Shown one piece after another: positions 26,001 to 41,200 of a stretch of DNA of 64,000 bases. The DNA lies in assembly GCF_027409185.1 (NCBI RefSeq), contig NC_084464.1, positions 49,699,095-49,763,094 of the forward strand. The letters run 5' to 3'. A program made the translations under genes and the position numbers. Position 1 is the stretch's first letter. Each line of letters begins with the position of its first letter. Under the pieces are notes generated by a model that had not been told where the DNA came from, searched no databases, and saw only the letters and a list, made by a program, of their open reading frames with translations. Source of the DNA: Cynocephalus volans. Its lineage: Eukaryota > Chordata > Mammalia > Dermoptera > Cynocephalidae.

Positions 26001-29000
26001 TGTTTGATATATATGTCTTGCTTCTTCAGCCAAAATATGTGAACTCTCTATTAGTGACTAGGTCTGCTCTGTGGATTTTCTCTCTCTTGCATTTCTTATT
26101 TTAGGAGGATTATTGTGTGGTACATACATTTATAACTTGTTAAAAATTAAAACAATAGCTGAAAATTATAGAAGGATGAGAAAATATGTACAATTAGGAA
26201 AAAAAAAAAAAACCATCCACAGTCCCACTCAGCTGGAGAAAGCACTGTTAACTCCTTGATGAATATCTTTCTATAACTGCTTTTTACATATTTTACATAT
26301 TTTACAAAAATGGGATCCAACTCTACATATTATTCTATAGTGGCTTCTTAAATTTGATAATATTGTCTTCTCCATGGTAATAATTACATTCCTACAATTA
26401 AATTTTTAACAGTTTCATTGTATTTCATTAGGTTGATATAACTATAATTTTCAAAACTGATCTCCTACTAGAATTTAGGTTGTTTACAACTTTTTGCTCC
26501 TTGAAACAATGCCTCATGAATATCATTGATGCTAAATCTATGTGGATTAGGAATACTTTTTAGGAAGAATTCTCAGAAGGGGAATTTCCAGAAAAAAGGG
26601 TAGACATATTTGTAACCATTATTTTTGCTACCTACGAAAGTTATACATTTTTCAGTTTTGCAAATGTTCCTCTATATGTCTTTCTCATATGCATGTGCTA
26701 ACATATAAATGCTTATTATCATTTCTAAAATGTGACTATATAACGCATTTTATCCTTGACCGGCTTTTTGTACTTAACAGTATAGCCTAGACATTTTTCT
26801 ATGTCATTACATATTGATTTATCTCATTTAAAGAATTCTGTATAGTATTCCATTGTACAGCTGCCTTGTGATTTTTAGAAACCTTTTCTGTATTGATGGT
26901 CTCATCTCTTCCCTTTATCTGGAAAGCTCAAGCTTGTCTTATCTGTCTTATCAGCCAGAACTGTGTCACATGGCCACCACAGGGGCTAGGGGGGCTGGGA
27001 AAGCAGTTTTCTCCCTGGGGATGTACACATTGCTGAATGGGACAAAACCAGTTTCTCTTAGCAAGGAAAAAGAGAATACTAAGAGTAGGTAACTCCCTTT
27101 GCAACCTCCATAAATGGACATTTGAGCTTTTATGCTCCTACATACCATGCATCAGGGTTCTTTGGCTGCAAGGAACAGAAATAGACTCTGGCTTAGTAAG
27201 CAAAAAAAAATAAATAAATAAATTAAAAATGGGGGGATGGTAGTTCACAAAATTTAGAACTAGTTGAATAGTCAGACTTTGGGAAGGACAGGATTAGAGC
27301 ATTTCCATGGATTCCAGGGTAGTTTCTTTAGGATTCATCTCTAGGCTAACATCTCCCAAATCTCCTTTTTAATTTGTGTGTCTCCATTCATGGTTTATGT
27401 TCTTGCAGAGAGTCTAATTAGTTTAGTTTTTGCATACCCACCCCTGTAGGGCCCTGGGACTGGTATCCTTCAGAATCACAGGACAGAAAGAATCCTCCAA
27501 ATGCAAAGGAAGGAAGGCTGGGCAGACAAAACACTTTTGTGGTTTTGTGATGGGATTTTCAAATTTCTTTTATCACACATAAAATTGGTTATTCTTGTAA
27601 GTAAGAAGCTGTTCATTTTTGCATATTAATATTGCAACCAGCCATCTAACAGATTCTTACATTTTAATAGTTTTAATTAAAGAAAGTCTATAGATGTTTA
27701 ATTTTCACTGAAATTAGTTCAAGGAAAGATTTAATAGAAGTTCGGTGCTATGAGTGTATTTAGAACAGGAACTAGACCTTCTCGGGGTTGTCAGTGAAGG
27801 AAGGCTTCCTGAGATGGTGGCATTTCCCCTGAGATCTGAAAGATGAAGTCAAAAGGTTGGGGATGGGATTCCACGAAGGCTCTGAGGCCAGGCCAAAAGG
27901 GGCAAAAGTGCAGAGCACAAGGAAAGGTAGCAGAGGAGGCTGCAATTTAAGAATTTATTCCATATAAAAAACTCCTTGTAGAAGTTTTTATCATGTAGAA
28001 AACTTCTTACAAAGAAACAATAGTGTAAGAGCCATAGTAATTTATCGCATTTGATCAGTTATGTGATCATATGCTAACTTCTTGACTTTTTTTTCCAGAA
28101 TGTGGTCGAATTATTCCTGGAACAACCAAAGGGGCAAAAATGATGAGACTGTATGTAGACAACGCATATCCACAGAAACTAAAAGGACTGTGCATATTTT
28201 TTGTTCGCTGTCGTAATGATGTTGCTTTAAATGCTAAAAGTATTCAAGAGGTAAGTTAAAAAATTTCTCCAAATTTATAAACATTGAATGTCTTTTCATA
28301 GTCACACTATTGCTTTACTTTGTTGTCCTTTTCTATATATAAGACTGAATTGAGTTCTAAGAAAATAATGTATTCATATATCTAAAGAAACAGAGATTAG
28401 CTATAATAGTGCTTAGATTTATCCTTTAAATACTGCTTTTAAAATTCATGAAAATTCCATTTCCTATAGATGATGAGCAAATAATTTCCATCCTCCATTC
28501 ACTAGGAACACATTTGATTTTGTTCAGACAATTTTAAGTATTAGTTACTTTATTTAAGCTCCTCTTCACTCAAAATTTTAACTCTTTAATAGTTTTAGAA
28601 GAAGAGAGAATTGACCTAGAGCCTCAACATTGCTAACCTAGTTCTGTGATGGCGGAATGAGAAAAGCAAGAATTTTAGTCAAACAGACCCGAATTTCCTC
28701 CTAGCTTCACCACTGACTAGCGAAAGTGTGCCTTTTGGCAGGTTGCTCATCTGTTCTGACACTTAAGTCTCTACATTCTTAAATTGGGAATAAAAATTCC
28801 CACCTTGCAGGATTGTCGTGAGACAACAATAATATAAGTAAATTCTTATTGTATTGTCTGACATACCAGTAGGCTCTCAACAAGTATTAGTTCTCTCTAT
28901 TTTTCTTAGAGTCTTAATACATTTTACAATGGGAAAGTTATCAGAAACCCAACCTAATTTTGCTCCTTCTCTGTTTACACTATTTCACTGTATCTCTTGT

Positions 29001-32000
29001 GGCTGAAATATCTACATGGAGGCAGGGGAAAATAACTGCCAACCTAGAATCCTAACCGAAGCTAAACAACCTCTATTCAAGCAATCTTCTGTTGTAAACA
29101 ACCAATTTTTAGTGGCCCTGGACAAATTTCTTATCTTAATTTCTTGGCTTGGGATTTCCATTTCACTTAAATTGTGTTAACTGAGATATCACACTCATGG
29201 ATGGTGAACCCTTTGATTTCTGGGCTTTTGATTTCTTGTGGCTGGTAATTTTTTCCACCAAAATTCTGGGTTAGGTCTAGTTTTGTTCTTTTCCTGGTCT
29301 GATAGAGTTTTTCTGGTTCTTGTTTCATGGACAGGGCAACTTTCAACTGAGAACTTTTTTTATGCGGAAGTCTCAGTTCCATTTTCCTCACCTTGTATAG
29401 GCTCCAGGCCGTAGCTCCTTCCCTATGCAGAAATTAAAGCACTGAGGAAAGCATCTCTTTGATGAGCAAAGAATTTGATGAGCATGTGAATGGTTAAATG
29501 GGGGCAGAATATGATTGCTGATTTTAGAACTCTAATATTCATAATCACTTAAGTTTTCCTAATAGTTTATAAAATGTATTAGTTGTCTATGTTTTTTGCA
29601 ATGTAAAATAGGTTATGATTTTCAGTTCTTTATTGAGATTAGCATATAAAATAACATTTAAACACCACCCTTTCAGGAAGTGCTATTTACTGTTCTGGAT
29701 GCATCGAAAGGACTTTTAAATGGGATTAGGAATATGTTAGCAAATATATTTCTGCCAGCTATTCTTGCAACAAACAGTTGGGGTGCTTTAAACCAGTCCA
29801 AGCAGGGAGAATCTGAAAAACATGTTTTCACTGAAACCATCAACAGATACCTTTCGTTTTTAGATGGTAAGTATAAAATTTAATGTTTAGTAAATTACTA
29901 AAAATAAGCAAATTACCTCTTAAATATGCTATTAAAGATAACATTAGAGAAAAAGATGTTAGTCAAAATAATTATGAGACAAAGAGGTAAGATTTAAAAT
30001 CTTTAGAGCCATCATTTCCAGGAATCTTTGCAGGAGAAATACGTCTTTTTTCTTATTTTCCATTATAGTAGGAGAAATCTCTTCCTATATCATTGATAGA
30101 AAATTCACTACATTTAAAAAATATATACTTTATTATGAACTCTTTAAAATACATTGTTATTATTTCATATTGTTAAAATATAAAATTTATTAATAAATCA
30201 TAAAGTCATAGTCTAATGATAAATTATAATTATATTTCTATAAAGTCTTAGATATTTAACATTTCAGTATTTATAGATGGAAAGCACATACTGATATTTA
30301 ACACATTGACATTAAACACCTCTTTTCTTAGTATTATTTTTCCCTTTTAGGTGCTAGAATAAGTATTGAGGGGACAGTGAAGTTAAAGACGATAGACAAT
30401 GTTGATTTTTCCAAACTTCAGACCTTTGAAGAAGTGACAGTTGCAGCTAGCAATTCAGAAACTGTTCATCAGTTGGAGGAAGTGCTAATGATATGGTACA
30501 AACAGATTGAACAGGTAAATTGACTCAAATAATTGTGTCTTGAGTTGTAGTTCTCATGTGTGTCTTACTCATTGTATTTTGTTCCTAAAAGTAAAGGGAA
30601 TAGGAGTCTTTGACTTTCTTCCAGATTTTGTTTTGAAATTCAGCCTATTCTTCGCTCAAGAGCAAAATCCTTGTTTTTTGTGGATCACTTAAAATCAGTT
30701 TTAAGGTATTTCTTACATTAAGGAGGAAACCATGGCAGTATGGGCTGAGAATGAAATAATGAAGAATCAGGAATAGCCAGCATTTATCCCCAATAATTTT
30801 TTTTATTGTTTATGCTCTCCATAAAAGAGAGAGGGAAGGGACACAATGAAGAGCCACAGTGCTAGACACTCAGTAAATACCTGTTGGTTGAATAATGGAA
30901 TTGTCTGTGTTGTCAGAGAAGTTCGGACTAGGTTCATTTATATCAGTATTACAGTGGCAAGTCTGCAGTTCTCTGGTCAAATAAATTTTCTCTGGCAGTA
31001 AGAAAAGCAATAATAGGAAAGGAATCTGTGTCAAAATTCTGAGAGGCTCCAACTTACACTATAAACAATGTGAAAAGATCAGATAATATGTAATTGTCCT
31101 AAATGGAAAGAAGGCTCTAGGAACCAACTCACAGATCTCTGGTTCATGAGCACAGGGCAGTGAAACTAGAGAAGTGAATCATCAGTTAAGTGAAGATCAG
31201 GGGAGAAAAATCTTGACCAAATAGAAGGTAGAGGAAAGCATTTCCAGTTTTACCTTTTTAAAAACTATGGCAAGAGGTGGGAGGTACAATATTGGAGTGG
31301 TAAAACTTGGAAACTCCACCAAGGCCCAGAGTGCTGGCTACAGAATTTGTTTCCAAGTGTCACTAGGTTATTGATGTGGGTAATTGCCCACCAGAGAACT
31401 CCTGCAGCCATCTACTACGCTACTGGAGGAAAGGGGAATTGTAACCCATGGAGGGAAGCAAGCCCTGTCCTACAGGGTGAGGAGATCCTCTTTAATTATT
31501 ATATCAATCAACATAGATATTTCATAAAATGAGCAAGCAAAATGAAATAACTTGACATAAGGAAATTTAGCAATCTGAAATAAGGAAACCAAGTTAGGCA
31601 ATTACAGCAAATAGCAATTATACAGAATCAATGCAAATGGGAGAAATCTTTAAAAAAATTACATCTAAAAAAAACTTGACCTTGACCTTTTGTCATACAC
31701 AAACATTAATCCAGGATGAATCATAGTCATAAAATGAAAGCTGAAACTAAAAAGCTTCTTGAAGAAAACATAGGTGAATATCTTCATAACCTCAATGTAG
31801 GCAAGGAGTTCTTAGATGTGATGCAAAAATCAGCATGTTGAAGGGATACCTGCACTCCAGTGTTTATTGCAGCTCTATTTACAATAGCCAAAAGAGTCGG
31901 AGCTAACCTATATGGCCATTGGTGGATGATTCAATGAGGAAAATGTGGTGTATACACACAATGGACTACTACTCTGCCATAAAAAAGAATGAAATTCTGC

Positions 32001-32136
32001 CATTCACAACAACATGGATGAACTTTGAGAAAATTATTTTAAGTGAAATAAGCCAGACACAGAAAGAGAAATACCATATGTCCTCACTCACAAATGGGAG
32101 CTAAAAAAAAGTCCCAAAGAAATAAGTAAAAAAGGA

Positions 32137-32206
<70 letters not shown>

Positions 32207-35200
32207 TGACAATCACAATAATTTGTTGACCTTTCAAAAGGAGAGAACAGAACTGAGACCACCAGAGGCAGGAACGGGGGAGAGGATGGGGTTTGTGAGA
32301 GATCAGTAAAGGGTCACAAAAAGTGGTTACATTGTGTAATGTTGAATATACTAACTATCCTGATTTGAGCACCATATATTGCACACAGGTATTGATAATC
32401 AACACGGTACCCGACAGACATGTACAATCAATTAAATTTCAATAAATTTTTAAAAAAGAGGGAACATTGGGTTGACTGGATTTAAAAATTGCTGTATATG
32501 ATTTCCAAGGCTTCTCCAGTTCTGCCATTTAGGACTATCCTGTATTAGGGACTATCTTCCTAATTTCTTTTGCTGAAAAAGGGATGTCTCTGGGGAGATA
32601 AAGAGTTCTCCAGACCCTTTTTGAGGAGCAAAAAGATAGATGCCAAAAACAACCCTAAGATAAATGTATAGTTGACCCTTGAACAACATAGGTTTGAATT
32701 GTATGGGGCCACTTATATACAGATTTTTTTCAATTAAAAAACACGATATCAATGAATGCAGTATAGCACTGTAAATGTAAAAAAAAAAGCATTAAATAAA
32801 ATATTGGCAAATTGGAGTTCATAAAGATTAAAAACATCTGCTTATGAAAAGACACCACTAAGAAAATGAAAAGGCAAGCCACAGACTAGGAGAAAATATT
32901 TGCAGGACATGTATCTGACAAAGAACTTGTATCTGTAATACATAAAAACTTCCTATAAATAAATAATAAAAAGACAAACAAATCAGTTTTTTACAATGGG
33001 CCAAAAATTTGGACAGGCATTTACAAAGAAGATCCAAATAAGCATGTGACTAGGTATTCAACATCATTAGGGAAATGTAAAATAAAATCTCAGTAGGATA
33101 TCACTGCTCATCCGCTAAAATAGCTAGAATTAAAGAGACTGGCATTCTCAAGTATTACTGAGATTATGAAGAAATGAAACTGTCATACTTTGCTGGTGGG
33201 AGTATAACATGGTAGAACTTCTTTAGCAAATTCCTGTAAAATTAAGTATATAGCTTTCTACCCTGTGGCACACTTCTAGGTATATACCCAAGAAAAATGA
33301 AAATATATGTCCACTAAAAAGCCTTATACAAGAACATGTATAGTGGCCTTAATCATAATTACCAAGCACTAGAAACAATTCAAATGGAAAATAGATAAAT
33401 AATTAGTGGTTTACTTATGCTATGAAATATAGCTGCAATAAAAAATTACTATTGATATCTGCAATAACATGGGTGAATCTCAAAAATATGTTGAGAAAAA
33501 GAAGCCTGTCTTAAAAACATAATGTGAAAAACAAAACAAAAACTATAAATGGACCAGAACACAATGTGGGACTATATTAATATCTTCATAAGCAAGATAC
33601 AAAACCCAAAAGCCCATAAAAGAAAAAAAATCTATAGATTAGACTACATAAAAAATAATTAGCAACTTCCATATGGGAAAAAAAATCATAAACAAAGTCA
33701 AAATATAAATAACCTTTTGGGAAAATATATTATCAGCATATCTAACAAAGGGTTAGTATCCACAATATGTAAAGAGCTTCTATAAACCAATAAGAAATGG
33801 GCAATTCAAGGGAAAATAGGCCAAAGATATAAGCAATGCCATTCAAGATGGAAATGTTTGACCTAGAAAAAAGTTGACTTAGGAGTGACATGATATCCTC
33901 AAATATTTGATGGGATTTCATGGAAAATCTTGAAACTGTATGGAAACATGAAACATGTACTATATGGTCTGAGAAGGCAGAAGTAAGACCAGAGAGAGTG
34001 TGATGGTTATAAGGAGAGAGATTTTATCTTGAAATCAGGATAATTTTATTTGTTTGTTTATTTTGCTAAAAGGGAAATTTATTTAAAGTAAATGTGTACA
34101 TTAATAAAAAAGAAAGTTCTCAAATCAACAATCACCTTTGCACCTTAAGGCACTAGAAAAAGAAGAGCAAACTAAGCCCAGACCTTGCAAAGGAAGTAAA
34201 TAATAAAAATTAGAGTATAGATTAAAGAAATAGAAAATAGAAAAAAAAAATAGAGGAAATCAGTGAAACTAAAAGCTGGTACTTTGAAGAGATCACAAAT
34301 TTGACAAATCTTTACCTAGATGGACTAAGAAAAAAGAGAGAAGACTCAAAAAACTAAAATCAGAAATAAAACAGGGGTCATTACAACCAAATTTACTCAA
34401 ATCAAAAGGGTTATAAGAGAATACTATGAATAATTGCTGGTCGGCAAATTAGATCATCTGGATGAAATGAATAAATTCCTAGAAACATGCCATCTACCAA
34501 GACTGAATTATGAAAAAAACAGAGAGTTTGAACAGAAGTATATCTAGTAAGATGAGTGATTATTATTTTTTGGATTATTGATGCAGTACTCCCTTGAGGG
34601 TTTCTTGTAGGTCCGGTTTTGTGGTGGTGAACTCCCATAGTTTTTGTTTCCTCTGCAAAGTACACTATTTCTCCCTCCTTTCTGAAGGATAGCCTTGCTG
34701 GGTATAGTATCCTTGGCTGGCAGTTTTTTTCTTTTAGTATTTTGAATATGTCATCTCATTTTCTTCTGGCCTGTAGAGTTTCTGTTGAGAAGTCTGCTGT
34801 TAGTCTGATAGGGGTTCCCTTATAGGTGACTTGTTGCTTTTCTTTTGTTTCTTTTAAGATTCTCTCTTTGTCTTTGAGCTTTGCCAGTTTGACGGTAATG
34901 TGTCTTGGAGAGGATCTTTTTGGGTTGAATCTGTTTGGGGAACTTTGAGCCTCCTGGATCTGAAGGTCCGTGCCTCTCTCTATACCTGGGAAGTTTTCCT
35001 TTATTCTTTCATTGACTAGATTTTCCATGCCTTTTTCTCTCTCCTCCCCTTCTGGAACACCCATGATTCAAATGTTTGTGCACTGAAGGTTGTCTGATAT
35101 CTCTTTTAGATTTCTCCATTTTTAAATTCTCTTTTCCTTTTTAATTTTTGTCCATCTGGGTTATTTCAAAAAGACTGTCTTCCGGATCAGTAACTCTTTC

Positions 35201-38200
35201 TACTGTTTGTTCTAGCCAGCTGCTTAAGCTCTCAGTTGTGTTTTTTATTTCATTGAATGAATCTTTCAGTTTCATGAGTTCTGCTACATTCTTTTTTTAA
35301 AGTATTAATCTCTTCATAAATTTCCTCCTTCATATCCTGGATTTTTTTTCTCATTTCATTATGTTGTCTAAGTCTTCTTGTATCTCAGTGAGTTTCCTTT
35401 AGATTGTTGCTTGGAATTACTTTTTAGTCATTTCTAGGGTTTCTTGTTCTATAATGTCTGGTATTTGAGGATTACTGTATTCTTTTGGTGGTTCATATTT
35501 TCTTTGATTTTCATGTTTCTAGTATCTCTACATTGATGTCTGGTAATCAGGCAGAGCAGTTGCTTCTATCACTCTGGAGTAGGTTTTGACTAGAGAGACT
35601 TCCTCTTCTTTTTCTGGTCTCTGCTGGTGACTCTTTGTGTCAATGCAGTCAAACATCTGGTGGGCCACCTGTATGGTGGCTGTGGCTACTGCTGTGGCAT
35701 CGAGCTGCTTTTCAGCAACTCTGGTTGAGGCAGTGCCTGGGGTTGGTCACCCACATAGAAGTGTTGTTTTTGGGGGTGCTTTGCTGCTTGCCTGCTTCTA
35801 GGCAGAGGGGGCAGGAATCGGCTCCTGCAGGATAACTTTTTAATAGTATTTTCCTCCCTGAAAATGGAAAGCAGTACGTAACTGGAAGTATCCAATTTAA
35901 GCCTGAATTGTCACCTGTGAGTCATATTGTAACAGGAATTAAGACATCAAAAGGGTTGTTGGATTTGGCTAAATTTTAAGGTTTATTTAAAATTTTCATT
36001 CAGTGATTCAAATTTTATAGACTTTCAGAAATTTAGAGAAGGTTTAAATTATGTCTAGGATCCTGTGTTTGAGGACATGGAGGAGCTTGTAATAAGAATT
36101 TTATATACCATGGTTAAAATCAAAAGCATTTCATTGATTTAAGATATAACTTTCAGGGGTTTAAAAAATCCATTATGTATGTAACCTCAGTTGTATTCTT
36201 AAAAATTCTATCACAATTTTAATTATCAAAAGTTATAAACATAAAAAATGCAAAAAATGATATAACACACATGTAACTACCACTGAGATTAAACAGATGT
36301 CACCTGTTTTTTGTATTTGCTTCTTGTCTCTTTCATTTTAGCTAAAGCTTCCAATGCTTTTGTTTCCCTCCCTCTATATATCACTATCCTCTTGTTATTG
36401 TCTCCCATTCCCTTGAATGTTTTGTATTTCTATTGCTTTTACATATATATACTCTTTATATTACATATGAAGAATCTATACAAGGGTTCTTCAAAAAGTT
36501 CATAGAAAATGCGTATTATAAAAAAAACTATGCATGGAGTACAAATTTTTTTGCACCAATATAAACTCATACTACCTTGTTACATGTGTCTGAACAGGAT
36601 TTAGTTTGAGGCACTAAGAAGGATGAGACATCATTTTGAAAAGTGCCACTATCATAATAAAATGAATTCTGCTAACACTGAAGAAACAACAACATCAAAT
36701 TTATAGTGAATTATGGAAGAATTGTGAAATCACTGATGCTTTATGAAAAGCTTATGGGGATAACGCCCTAAAAAAATTAGCAGTTTACAAATGGATAACG
36801 TGTTTTAAGAAGAGATGAGACAATATTGAAGATGAAGCCCACAGCAGCAGACCATCCACATCAATTTGTGAGGAAAAATTAATCTTGTTTGTGCCCTGAT
36901 TGAAGAGAACTGACAATTAACAACAGAAACAGAAGCCAACAACATAGATATCTCACTTGGATCAGCTTATGTTGAACAAACTTTCCACTCAATTGGTGCC
37001 AAAATTGTTGCACCCAGATCAGCTGCAGATAAGAGCCGAGCTTTCAATGGAAATTTAACATAAGTGGGATCAAGATCCTGAAGCATTTCTTTGAAGAATA
37101 GTAACAGGAGATGAAACCTGGCTTTACTAGTATAATCCTGAAGACAAACACAATCAAAGCAATGGCTATCGAGAGGTGGAAATAGTCCAGTCAAAGCACA
37201 AGATGACTGGTCAAGAGCAAAGGTCATGGCAACAGTTTTTTGGGATGCTCAGGGCGTTTTGCTTGTTGACATTCTGGAAGGCCAAGGAATGATAACATCT
37301 GCTTATTATCAGAGTGTTTTGAGGTAATTAGCCAAAGCTTTAGCAGAAAATTGTCCCAGAAAGCTTCACCAGAAAAGTCCTTCCTCTTTTTTTTTTTTTT
37401 TTTTGTCTTTTTGTGACTGGTAAGGGGATCACAACCCTTGGCTTGGTGTCGCCTGCACCGCCCTCAGCCAGTGAGCGCACCGGCCATTCCTATATAGGAT
37501 CCGAACCCACGGCAGGAGCGCTGCTGTGCTCCCAAGTGCTGCACTCTCCTGAGTGCGCCATGGGGCCGGCCCAGAAAAGTCCTTCTTCACCGTGATCGTG
37601 CTCCTGCTCATTCCTCTCATCAAACAAGGGCAATTTTGCAAGAGTTTGGAAATCATTAGGCATCCACCATACAGACCTTCTTTGGCTCTTTCTGATTTCT
37701 TTTTGTTTCCCAATCTTAAAACATCTTTTAAGGACACCCATTTCTTCAGTTAATAATGTAAAAAAGACTGCATTGACATGGTTAAGTTCTCAGGACCCTC
37801 AGTTCTTTAGAGGTGGACTAAATTGCTGATATCATTGCTTACAAAAGTGTCTTGAACTTGATGGAACTTGTTGAGAAATAAAGTTTATAGTTTTATTTTT
37901 ATCTTTTAATTCCATTTTTCCACGAACTTTTTGAAGTCCCCTTGTATTTGTGTTTAAAATCTTTATATTGTATAATACCTGTCTCAATCCTTTAGGGCTA
38001 CTATAACAAAATATAATAAAGTGGATGGCTTATAAACAACAGACATTTCTTTCTCACAGTTCTGGAGGCTGGTTAAGTCAAAGATCAAAGTTCTGGCAGA
38101 TTTAATGTCTGGTGAAGTCCTACTTCCTGGTTCACAGATAGCAGTCTTCTCCCTGTACCTTCACGTGGTGGAAGGGGGAAGGCAGTTCTCTGGGTTCTCT

Positions 38201-41200
38201 TCTGTAAGGGCATATATCCCATTTGGGTGTGAAGTAATATCTTGATTTACTTTGCATTACCCTAAATACTGTTGAGGTTGACCATGTTTAATGGCTATTT
38301 GAGTTTTCTCTCGGTGGAGTTGCTTGTTCATGTCCTTTACCCAGTTTTCTTTTGAATTGCTTGATGCTATCTTACTGAATTGTTGGAATTTAAATAGTAT
38401 TTTCCAGATGTTAATCCTTTGTTGGTCCCTGTATTTGTCTACTTTGTGTTGCTGTAACAGAATATCTGAGACTGGGTAATATATAAAGAACAGAGGTTTA
38501 TTTGGCTTATGATTCTGGGACAGCCGTATCTGGTGCGGGCCTCAGGCTGCTTCTACTCATGGTGGAAAGCAGCAGGCAGCCAGTGGGTACAAGCAGATCA
38601 CATGGTGAGAGGAACAAGAGGGAGAGGAGGTGCCAGGGTCTTTTAAACAACCAGCACTCTTGGGAACTAATAGAGTGAGAATTCACTCTCTACCCACCTC
38701 CCAGGGAGAGCATTAATCAATTCATGAGGGATCCTCCCCCATGAGTCAAAGACTCCCAACACTGCCACATTGGGGATCAGATTTCCACATGAGTTCTGGG
38801 AGGACAACACATCCAAACTCCATCAGTCCCCATTGTGTCATGTCTTTTCATTTGTTATGGTGTCTTTAGTCATGTGGAAGTTTTCAATTTTAATGTAGTT
38901 AAATATATTAATTACAAATGTTGAGCCAGCCTCAACTTAGCTACCTCCAGTGACTATGAACTTTGCTTTTTCTGTTTTATTTAAGAAACCCTTTTTTACT
39001 CTAGTGTTATGAAGATATTCTCCTAAAGCATTAATTTATTTTAAACAGTGAAATATAACACAAAAACAAATACAATAAAAGAAACAAATTGTTGTTAAAT
39101 GAACACCTGTGTAACCTTTGCACAAGTTAAAGAATGATCACATTTTGTAATGATGAATATACTAATTATCCTGATTTGATCATTACATATTGTACACAGG
39201 TATTGATATTCAACTCTGTACCCTACAAATGTGTATAATCAATTATGTTTCAATTAAAAAAAAAAGGAATAGAACATTACCAGCACCGTGTGATGCCCCT
39301 GCATTCTTCTTCCCAGTTTTAAATGCCTTTTCTCTCCCCTAGTTGTGACTATGATGATTATGTGCTTTTCTTTATACAAGGATACTTCAAAAAGTTGGTG
39401 GAATCAAATTTTTTTTTTTTTTTAAATTTTATTTTGTCGATATACATTGTAGCTGATTATTGCTCCCCGTCACCAAAACCTCCCTCCCTTCTCCCTCCCC
39501 CCTCCCCCCAACAATGTCCTTTCTGTTTGCTTGTCGTATCAACTTCAAATAATTGTGGTTGTTATATCTTCTTCCCCCCCCCATTGGTGGAATCAAATTT
39601 GTGATATCACCTCTGTCATATATCAAGTTTCTAGACCCATTGTCTGTCCCACTGATCTACTTATTTGTTCTTGTAAACATACTGTGCTCCTTTAATTTAT
39701 ACAGCTTTTTACTAAATCAACATTTGGATGCCACGTCTCTTCTCTATGTTTTTCTTCAAAATTGCATTGATTATTTCTGGCTAATTGTTCTTAAAAATTA
39801 ATTTTAAGACTTGTTTGTTAAGTATCATAAAAAACCCTGCTAAATATGGTCTATACATCTCTGTTTAGGACTTTTTGGGTGTGCAAAACAAGTTTTCTAA
39901 TTTTCTCTAAGAAGATCTTGCACATCTTTTGTTAGATTAATTTGTAGGTATCTTGTCATAGTTATGATTTGTTATTGCAAATGGTATCTTTTTGGAAATT
40001 ATATTTTCAGATTGTTAGATTGCTTGTAAAGAAGTGTGTATTAGTCTGTTTTGTGTTGATGTAACAAAATTCCTGAGACTGGGTAATTTATAAAGAACAG
40101 AGGTTTATTTGGCTTATGGTTCTGGGCTCATCTGGCATGGGCCTCAGGCTGCTTCTACTCAAGGTGGAAAGTGGCAAGGCAGCCAGAGGATATGAGCAGA
40201 TCACATGGTGAGAGGAAGCAAGAGAGTGAGAGGACGTGCCAGGGTCTATTAAACAACCAGCTCTTGGGGGAACTAATACAGCGAGAACTCACTCACTAAT
40301 CCCCCCTCCCCCAGCGAGAGCATTAATCCATTCATGAGGGATCCACCTCTATGACTCAATCAGTTTCTAACACTGCCACATTGGAGATCAAATTTCCACA
40401 TGAGTTTTGGAGGGGACAGTGCATCCAAACTCCATCAAAGTGGTACTGATTTTTCTGTATAGATTCAGCAACCTTACTGAATTGTTCATGTTTATTAATT
40501 GTAAAAGTTTGTCTTTAGATATTCTTGAATATTTAAAATGTAGCCTACCTTATCATCTGTGATTATACCATTTTTGTTTTTTCATTTCCAATTCTTACAC
40601 CCTTCTTACTTTACTTATCTTGTTCTGGGACTTCCATTACCAGTAGAATAGAAATGGGTGGTGATAGTGGCAAACTTGTCGTGTCCTTGGTTTTAAGTTG
40701 AATTTCACCTTTAAGTATGATGTTCCCTTCAACGTGACAAATAGTATCTACCAAAAATCTCCAGCAAACATAATTTGCTAAGAATTTTTAACATTATTTA
40801 GTATTAAATATTATTTATACTTTTAGCTTCCTTTGAAAAGATGCAATGAAATTTCAACAATGGAGAATGTAATATTTCTATATTTTATAAGTTCTTTTGA
40901 TTGCAGGTACTTATCGAAAGTGAACAGATGAGAAAAGAAGCTGATGATTCAGGACCACTCACTGAATTGGAACACTGGAAACGTATGTCAGCCAAGTTCA
41001 ACTATATCATTGAGCAGATTAAAGGGCCAAGTTGTAAGGCTGTCATAAATGTGCTAAATGTAGCACACTCCAAACTGTTAAAGGTAAAAGGCCTTCTATT
41101 TTAAAGTTTGGTATACTTCAGAACAACCGACTAGAAAATTACCCTTGTTGACCTGCTTCTTAGCATAATATATAGGAATCATGTATTTAGAAGCATTACA

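Noticed and set aside
32134..32204. Regular repeat array as a CRISPR-like structure
   Set aside because: It is a plain GAAA microsatellite inside an L1 3' UTR in a mammalian genome.
34756..35064. 102-codon minus frame as a novel small protein
   Set aside because: It is the C-terminal domain of L1 ORF1p.
38430..40437. The two MaLR LTRs as ends of one provirus
   Set aside because: Each has its own 5-bp duplication and the DNA between is old L1, not retroviral interior.
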